From assembly GCA_031551355.1 (NCBI GenBank), contig JAVBNT010000016.1, positions 1 to 28,270 of the forward strand: a DNA stretch of 28,270 nt. Direction: 5' to 3'. The notes under the pieces were generated by a model. The model was not told where the DNA came from and did not search any database. It saw only the letters and a program-made list of their open reading frames with translations. Positions 23,944 through 28,270 of the stretch are shown here, one piece after another. Origin of the DNA: JAVBNT01 sp031551355. GTDB lineage: Bacteria; Vulcanimicrobiota; CADAWZ01. Each line of letters begins with the position of its first letter. The stretch's first letter is position 1. Both the position numbers and the translations under genes were made by a program.

Positions 23944-24504
23944 TTGGTTTATCTTGCAGTCTGCCAAGTGGAGGCTATTAAGCACTGTCATTAAGTTAAG
24001 AGAAAAGGGTTTCTCACAGAGAAGAGGAGAACACAGAGAATTTTCCTGGTATTTATTCTCCGTGGCCTCTGTGCCCTCTGTGAGGGACATATAGGAACTA
24101 ATGTCATTAAATTAAGAGAAACCATTCTTGAATTGTGAAAAAATCACGTGATTAATTCGCTCCACCCGTCATTGCGATCCTGTAGGGCGCGGCAATCCAG
24201 GAGATTACCCTATGGATACCCGCCTCCGCGGGTATGACATGTGGTTACAAGAACGCAAAAAATGCAATTTAAAACCTTAACTTAATGACATTGGGCTATT
24301 AAGGGGGCTAAAAAATTCCGCGCCCCCTCGTTTCCTCCCCGGCAGTCTCCTCCAGGCTACCCCCGCGCTCGGCCTGGCGCAAGACAATGTCTTACGGTGA
24401 AATAGTTTGACCCGTGGTGCGAGACTTCATACGGCTACCAATCTTCCTTTGCGTTTTCCAGTACAGTGATTTTGACCGTGGTGCCAAGCCATCTGAAGTT
24501 GGGC
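23944..24504 (+). repeat. Structured repeat SR, copy 2 (split by a MITE)
   Basis: The left piece 23944-23982 (GTTTATCTTGCAGTCTGCC, then GTGGAGGCTATTAAG) and the right piece 24294-24504 join into a normal SR once the MITE and one GGCTATTAAG are removed. It ends CTGAAGTTGGGC. Its terminal stem has two mismatches. A perfect AAACCAATT/AATTGGTTT hairpin (23930-23950) overlaps the left border. The remaining DNA between the ATPase stop and this repeat has no gene. Confidence 0.8.
23983..24293. mobile_element. MITE-like element, copy B (311 bp) with 10-bp target duplication
   Basis: Ends CACTGTCATTAAGTTAAG and CTTAACTTAATGACATTG. GGCTATTAAG flanks both sides (23973-23982, 24294-24303) and is single in SR copies 1, 3 and 4. 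An internal extra left-type end, TAATGTCATTAAATTAAG near 24101, shows it is a composite: the right part is homologous to copy A inverted, and the left part to copy C. It contains a nested GTCATTGCGATCC / GCGGCAATCCAGG palindrome. No coding capacity. Confidence 0.85.
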
Positions 24505-24512
24505 GGTAACTT

Positions 24513-24668
24513 TCAGTAAATCTTTTCATTACTGGTTTGACAGGCCCATTCGGCTGCCGCCAGTTTAGATTTTTGAAAATCACTGATCAATTTCAAACGC
24601 TCTTCACGCCTTATCATCGGCATAAAAAAATCCTCCTACCGTTAGATAGGAAGATCTTAATGCTTTAC
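24513..24668 (-). pseudogene. IS66-like element fragment: left end, terminator hairpin and truncated first ORF
   Basis: On the minus strand the end GTAAAGCATTAAGATC is followed by a hairpin (CCTATC-TAAC-GGTAGG), AGGA and T7, then ATG at 24623. The 36-codon ORF starts MPMIRREERLKLISDFQKSK, continues L-A-A-A-E-W, and stops at 24513. It matches the start of the ORF at 28212, which resembles the small IS66 accessory protein. The rest of the element is missing and SR copy 2 begins immediately. Confidence 0.65.
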
Positions 24669-24718
24669 AGTGTTAAGTTTATGCAGAAAAACTATCCTAA
24701 TCCATAATTATTTGACGA

Positions 24719-25000
24719 TTAGATAGAAACTCCATTCTCATAAAGATAATCAGGTGATATATCTATTTCACCATCTCTCCAGGTTGCAGCCCCATAATCA
24801 ATATATACATCTGCGAAAAGAGTTTTATCTTTTAACGGTTCATAACATGGACGCTCTAATAAATTTATGCAATCGAATATTTTTTTCTCATTATTGTTAA
24901 ATCTTATCCATAACTTATATTCATCTAAAGGACGAATACCAACTATTTTCAATGAACTTGCCTTTTCCCCGGCATATGCAATCCCATCAACTATATACAT
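24719..25000 (-). CDS. DUF2442 domain protein
   Basis: 93 aa, matching DUF2442: V-x-P-L-D-E-Y-K-L-W-I-R-F-N-N-N-E near the middle, I-F-D, then F-A-D-V-Y-I-D-Y-G-A-A-T-W-R-D-G-E-I-D-I-S-P-D-x-L-Y-E at the end. The ribosome site is TAGGAGG. It starts 9 bases after the DUF4160 stop. The two families are frequent neighbours and are suspected toxin-antitoxin partners, with DUF2442 the likelier antitoxin-type component; this is not shown by the sequence. Confidence 0.85.
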   Translation of the reverse strand: MYIVDGIAYAGEKASSLKIVGIRPLDEYKLWIRFNNNEKKIFDCINLLERPCYEPLKDKTLFADVYIDYGAATWRDGEIDISPDYLYENGVSI

Positions 25001-25009
25001 AATAGCCTC

Positions 25010-25276
25010 CTATTTCAAAGGTTCGATCTTTCCAATAGGCTCATTTCTCACAGCCTTATTCCAGGCGCAATATAGTTCATCTTCGTGTAATATTGCCCAT
25101 GCTTGAATCAATCGCAACTGTTTCACAGGCATACTCCCGGCCAATAACTCTCCGTCGACACTTACAGATGCACTGTGCTCACCATAATCTGCATGAAAGT
25201 GCGGTTTATGATGCTTTTCATTATCATCATAAAACATCCTGATTATTATATTAAAAAATCTACTCAATTCAGGCAT
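25010..25276 (-). CDS. DUF4160 domain protein
   Basis: 88 aa. The DUF4160 hallmarks are present: I-R-M-F-Y-D-D-N-E-K-H-H-K-P-H-F-H-A-D-Y-G-E-H, with the conserved His cluster, then G-x-L and R-L-I-Q-A-W-A-I-L-H-E-D-E-L. The ATG at 25276 follows AAGGAG at 9 bases; the ATG at 25300 would place that ribosome site inside the gene. First gene of a two-gene minus-strand operon with its own promoter, opposite in direction to the flanking SR intervals. Confidence 0.85.
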   Translation of the reverse strand: MPELSRFFNIIIRMFYDDNEKHHKPHFHADYGEHSASVSVDGELLAGSMPVKQLRLIQAWAILHEDELYCAWNKAVRNEPIGKIEPLK

Positions 25277-25324
25277 CGTCAAATACTCCTTATATCTCAT
25301 AACCTAAATTATATTAACATCTAC

Positions 25325-25353
25325 ATTATAGAGAATCGCATCCAAAATATCAA
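25325..25353 (-). promoter_or_regulatory. Promoter for the DUF4160-DUF2442 operon
   Basis: On the minus strand TTGATA, a 17-base spacer and TATAAT, ending 48 bases before the DUF4160 ATG. Near-consensus sigma-70 type. Confidence 0.65.
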
Positions 25354-25410
25354 CAAAATTTATAAAATATAAGGTTCTTTTATATCAGCCCCCGATTGTC
25401 AATTTTCGAT

Positions 25411-25643
25411 TAGTTTATCTTGCAATTCTCCCAAGGGGAGGCTATTAAGGGGCTCCCCGCCACCCCTCGCATCCTCCCCTATGGAAACCCCTCCAAGCTA
25501 CCCCCGCGCTTGGCCTGGCGCAAGACAATGTTTTCGGTGAAATAGTTTAACACTGCAGAGAGACTTCAGACGGCTACCACTCTTCTTTTGCGTTTTCCCC
25601 TGCAGCGAGTTTACCCGCGGTGCCGAGCCGTCTGAAGTTGGGT
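25411..25643 (+). repeat. Structured repeat SR, copy 3
   Basis: Best-paired copy. GGGGAGG (25435-25441) pairs with CCTCCCC (25473-25479), enclosing AGGGG/CCCCT; CCAAGC pairs with GCTTGG near 25493-25513; and ACTTCAGACGGCT (25563-25575) pairs perfectly over 13 bp with AGCCGTCTGAAGT (25626-25638). It ends GTTGGGT, after which the sequence is unrelated to the other copies. Confidence 0.85.
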
Positions 25644-25653
25644 TTATTAAAAC

Positions 25654-25709
25654 ATTTACATTACAAAATTCCGAACCTCATGTATATCTTTTAGAAGTGA
25701 TTGTTAAAA
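25654..25709 (+). repeat. Direct repeat, left copy, flanking the PIN module
   Basis: ATTTACATTACAAAATTCCG, then AACCTCATGTATA and GAAGTGATTGTTAAAA, match 26509-26565 with about one difference in five bases. It lies just after SR copy 3. Confidence 0.65.
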
Positions 25710-25788
25710 GCTTCATCTCTTTTGAGAAGACAGACAGAATTAGGCGGGTATAGCCATTATTACTGAAATAATTTTGAATCCACACTGA

Positions 25789-25817
25789 TTGAGTTCCAAC
25801 CCGGTTTGGGGTATAAT
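25789..25817 (+). promoter_or_regulatory. Promoter for the PIN toxin module
   Basis: TTGAGT, a 17-base spacer and TATAAT, ending 23 bases before the ATG. The leader is short. Confidence 0.65.
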
Positions 25818-25840
25818 GAATAATAGAAGGATGTATACCC

Positions 25841-26287
25841 ATGAAAATATATTTGGACAACTGTTGCCTAAACCGCCCCTTCGACGATCTGTCACGGGAC
25901 AGAGTTTACCTTGAAGCGGAAGCGATACTTTCCATCGTGTCCCGATGTGAAAAAGGCAAATGGGAACTACTGGGCAGCGGCGCCATAGAGCTGGAATTGT
26001 CAAAGATGAACAATGCAGAAAGACGAGAACAGGTTCAGGCGCTTTACTCCGCCGCACACACACGCATAACCATGACGCCGAAAGTAGAAAGTCGCGCCTA
26101 TTTGTTCCAAAAGGAAGGCATAAAGCCTTTCGACAGCTTACATCTGGCTTTGGCAGAATCAGGCGGCGCAGATGTGTTTCTGACTACAGATGACCGCCTG
26201 CTTCGAACAGCCAATAAAATCGAATTGAATACAAAGGTCACAAACCCTGTATCTTGGCTTATGGAGGTGACAAATGATGAACAGTAA
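25841..26287 (+). CDS. PIN-domain protein, VapC-like toxin
   Basis: 148 aa. It opens M-K-I-Y-L-D-N-C-C-L-N-R-P-F-D-D, the first PIN acidic site (D6), has E-A-E-A-I-L-S-I near 27-34, and ends with K-P-F-D-S-L-H-L-A-L-A-E, then F-L-T-T-D-D-R-L-L-R. These are the acidic positions of a metal-dependent ribonuclease. It overlaps the small partner gene by 14 bases. Reversed order (toxin first) is less usual than VapBC but known for PIN pairs of this type. The ribosome site is AGAAGG. Confidence 0.85.
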   Translation: MKIYLDNCCLNRPFDDLSRDRVYLEAEAILSIVSRCEKGKWELLGSGAIELELSKMNNAERREQVQALYSAAHTRITMTPKVESRAYLFQKEGIKPFDSLHLALAESGGADVFLTTDDRLLRTANKIELNTKVTNPVSWLMEVTNDEQ

Positions 26288-26495
26288 CGCAGCTATAGAT
26301 TATCGTAATCCCACAGTCGTGCGCAAGGCGGGAATATCCGCGCTGCAAAAAGAATTGGGAATGGTGGGAGCCGTGTACTTCCTCCGGCAGTTTGAAGTCG
26401 GAACAGGCAATTATACCGAAGAACGCGAACAGCTCTTGGCCGGTATTACACTGGATGATATTGTGACAAGCATCCGGGAGCTTGACAAACACTAA
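26274..26495 (+). CDS. Small partner of the PIN protein, putative antitoxin
   Basis: 73 aa from ATG-ATG at 26274/26277, after GGAGGTG. Sequence Y-R-N-P-T-V-V-R-K-A-G-I-S-A-L, then E-L-G-M-V-G-A-V-Y-F-L-R-Q-F-E and an acidic helical tail ending S-I-R-E-L-D-K-H. No recognisable DNA-binding fold. The overlap with the PIN gene, size and position argue for an antitoxin. Confidence 0.65.
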   Translation: MMNSNAAIDYRNPTVVRKAGISALQKELGMVGAVYFLRQFEVGTGNYTEEREQLLAGITLDDIVTSIRELDKH

Positions 26496-26508
26496 AACTA
26501 AACAAGTT

Positions 26509-26565
26509 ATTTATATTACAAAATTCTGAACATCATGTATAAATTTGAGGAGTGATTGTTAAAAA
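26509..26565 (+). repeat. Direct repeat, right copy, flanking the PIN module
   Basis: ATTTATATTACAAAATTCTG, AACATCATGTATA and GGAGTGATTGTTAAAA correspond to 25654-25709. It begins 14 bases after the antitoxin stop, so the PIN operon with its promoter is bracketed exactly. Confidence 0.65.
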
Positions 26566-26598
26566 TTGTGTTCTTTTTAGACACACCCAATCTTAGAT

Positions 26599-26839
26599 TA
26601 GTTTATCTTGTAGTTCTCCCAAGGGGAGGCTATTAAGGGGGCTAAAAAATTCCGCGCCCCCTCGCATCCTCCCCTATGGAAACCCCTCCAAGGCTACCCC
26701 CGCGCTTGGCCTGGCGCAAGACAATGTTTTCGGTGAAATAGTTTAACACTGCAGAGAGACTTCAGACGGCTACCACTAATACTATGCGTTTTCCCCTGCA
26801 ACGAGTTTACCCGCGGTGCCAAGCCGTCGGAAGTTGGGC
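26599..26839 (+). repeat. Structured repeat SR, copy 4
   Basis: GGGGAGG (26623-26629) with CCTCCCC (26668-26674) encloses AGGGGGC (26636-26642) with GCCCCCT (26656-26662). The terminal ACTTCAGACGGCT / AGCCGTCGGAAGT stem has one A-G mismatch. It ends GTTGGGC and is followed by an IS66-like fragment, as copy 2 is. Confidence 0.85.
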
Positions 26840-26869
26840 TGAGTCAAGGGTTTGTCGTAAGAAATGTCG

Positions 26870-26972
26870 ACAGATTAATTTTTGAAAATTACCGATCAGT
26901 TTCAAACGATCTTCGAGCTATCTTAATGCAAAAAATCCCCTTATCGTTAAATAAGAGGATTTAATGTTTTAA
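26870..26972 (-). pseudogene. Decayed IS66-like left end and first-ORF remnant
   Basis: On the minus strand ACATTAAATCC is followed by the hairpin CCTCTTAT-TTAACG-ATAAGGGG and ATTTTTT. Then comes a degenerate version of the first ORF (GATCGTTTGAAACTGATCGG, AATTTTCAAAAATT) whose ATG is lost. Confidence 0.55.
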
Positions 26973-26991
26973 AAAATTTTACTGCTTGCGC

Positions 26992-28167
26992 TTATTCTAC
27001 ACTTACGATATTCCGAATGAGATTGTAATTTTCTAAAAAGTATATCATTGTATCATCATCCAGAATTTTTATACCCGATGGAAACGTAACCTCTGCAGTT
27101 GTCCCTACACCGTTACTATGGCCAGAAGTGCCGGTCCCGGCAATCGTTGAGACAAGTGTCGTTTCCCCGTCTACAGCACTTTTTACATTTGTTATTTTTT
27201 TAATTTTATGATTATAATTATCCGAGACATACAATGTATTTTCATCAACAGAAAGGCATAATCCTGACAGAACATTAAATTTTGCCAAACTACCTTTTAC
27301 AGGCACCGTATCCATATTATCATCGGAATCTCCGGTTCCGGCAATAGTAGAGACATTTACATTTGTGGACGTAGATGTAGATGTAAGACCGGTTATTTTT
27401 CTAATTCTGTTGCCATTTACAGCACCTACAATGGTAACAGAATCAGCAATATAAAGTGTGCTATCATCTTTTGTTATTACGATATCAAACGGACTACTAA
27501 ATTGTGCAACATTTCCCAAACCGGTCTGACCACCTGCCACCCCTATACCGGCAATGGTAGATACATACGTATGAGACGGCTGAGTGGCATTTTTTATGCC
27601 GGTTATCTTTCTGATAACTTTATTCCCAGAGTCACAGACATAAAGTATGCTTTCGTCCGAAGAGACTACTAAATTATTAGGGGCATTAAATGTTGCCTGT
27701 GCACCATTTTGATTGTCGACATAGGTACCTGAACCTTGCCCAGCAATGGTATAAACCCTAACATCTCCTGATGCCTTTGCAGTATTCACTCCGACTATTT
27801 TTTTTATATTATTACTAAAAGCACAAGTTACATACAAATTTTCTCCACTAGGAGAAACAACAACACCGTAAGGTCCGCGAAACTTAGCATCAGTCCCACT
27901 GACATCAGTGTTATCCCCCGAACTTCCACCGGCAAGTGTAATGAGACTGTCTGTTGCCAATTCAAGTCTGAAAATTTTATACTTATTTGAATCGGCTATA
28001 TACATAAATCTACCATCTGATGATATTGAAAAATATGTAATCCTTGAGAAATTATCCTTATTTACCGGCAATGTTGTTACATTATATTTTGCATTATCGG
28101 CACTAAGAGGGATGAATCCCATCATATAACCGTAAGTGTCAAACCAAAGACACCTGTCAATTTTGTT
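26992..28167 (-). pseudogene. NHL-type beta-propeller protein, 5'-truncated
   Basis: Five repeats of about 55-65 residues, each with T-I-A-G-x-G, a F-x-x-P-x-G-I/V block, L-Y-V-x-D and I-x-K-I: an NHL propeller. From the first ATG (28125) there are 377 residues without a signal peptide. The frame stays open and protein-like upstream (I-D-R-C-L-W-F-D-T-Y-G-Y-M-M) until 28168, where the IS66-like end begins. The true N-terminus, probably with an export signal, is therefore missing. Such proteins are usually extracellular or periplasmic; the ligand is unknown. The 3' side is bordered by another IS66-like end. Confidence 0.75.
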
Positions 28168-28270
28168 GTAAATATTTTAAGATCCTCTTATCTAATGATG
28201 GGAGGTTTTTTATGTCAACGATAAGACGTGAAGAGCGTTTGAAATTGATCAGTGAGTTTCAAAAATCTAA
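28168..28270 (+). mobile_element. IS66-like element, left end (continues off window)
   Basis: Starts GTAAATATTTTAAGATCC, consistent with the GTAA start of IS66-family ends. The hairpin CCTCTTATC-TAAT-GATGGGAGG (9 bp with two G-T pairs) and T6 directly precede the ATG at 28212, giving a terminator that shields the transposition genes from outside transcription. Confidence 0.65.
28212..28270 (+). CDS. IS66-type accessory (TnpA-like) protein, partial
   Basis: The visible 19 codons read MSTIRREERLKLISEFQKS and the frame continues off the window. The R-R-E-E-R start and the parallel copy at 24513-24623, which continues K-L-A-A-A-E-W, resemble the small helix-turn-helix protein encoded first in IS66 elements ('S-K-L-x-A-A-E-W-C' type). 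Too short for a firm family call. Confidence 0.55.
   Translation, partial: MSTIRREERLKLISEFQKS

Noticed and set aside
24392..24583. 63-aa minus-strand frame across SR copy 2 and the IS fragment
   Set aside because: It spans the junction of two repeats in a frame different from the IS66-type ORF and has no homologous frame in other SR copies.
24867..25106. 79-aa plus-strand frame over the DUF2442 and DUF4160 genes
   Set aside because: Antisense shadow; both opposite-strand genes have family motifs, ribosome sites and a promoter.
20391..26839. Calling the SR copies integron attC sites outright
   Set aside because: The end box fits GTTRRRY, but the matching left box is not conserved in all copies, the repeat is long, two copies seem similar beyond the box, and no integrase is in the window. 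Kept only as a hypothesis.

Overview
The window reads as a chromosomal segment of an anaerobic bacterium with a Gram-negative type envelope. The clues are a Spy/CpxP-like periplasmic protein, a Tat translocase, NapH/NapG-type iron-sulfur proteins, and the COG1900 / NIL-ferredoxin / UPF0280 set known from methanogens and other strict anaerobes for making homocysteine from sulfide. Coding DNA is AT-rich with A-rich reading frames. The phylum cannot be fixed from sequence alone. No rRNA, tRNA or CRISPR array was found.

Layout. 1-897 (minus): start of a secreted protein with a DGDG / W-GP-DGLL calcium-binding-like domain, running off the left edge. 1426-8276: addB-addA recombination nuclease pair, overlapping by one base. 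8558-11586: a mini-ORF, a Spy-like periplasmic protein, then a response regulator and sensor kinase, probably an envelope-stress module. 12031-15743: a Tat-signal DUF362 protein, a NapH-NapG fusion with an internal twin-arginine motif, then tatA and tatC, so likely Tat clients sit next to their translocase. 16356-19948: an M48 metallopeptidase, then the homocysteine/sulfide-assimilation trio.

From about 20.1 kb the window becomes accessory. A perfect 28-bp palindrome containing a CRP-type TGTGA-N6-TCACA site precedes a 50-aa orphan ORF. Then single modules alternate with copies of a structured repeat of about 220-245 bp (called SR here): an M91 (NleD-like) toxin with a duplicated-domain membrane protein, a DUF4143-type ATPase, a DUF4160/DUF2442 pair, and a PIN toxin with a small partner. 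The stretch ends in an NHL-repeat gene whose 5' end is cut off by an IS66-like element.

The intergenic DNA is rich in small mobile elements. One MITE-like family has ends CAATGTCATTAAGTTAAG and leaves 9-10 bp target duplications; two insertions can be proved because the uninterrupted target exists elsewhere in the window. A second family has ends AAATCGGCTCAATTGGG, carries a conserved 10-codon mini-ORF, and lies directly upstream of tatA and of the M48 gene. Palindromes containing GTCATTGCGAG / GGCAATCCAG are scattered and nested inside the first family. IS66-type ends, each with a terminator hairpin before the first ORF, occur three times.
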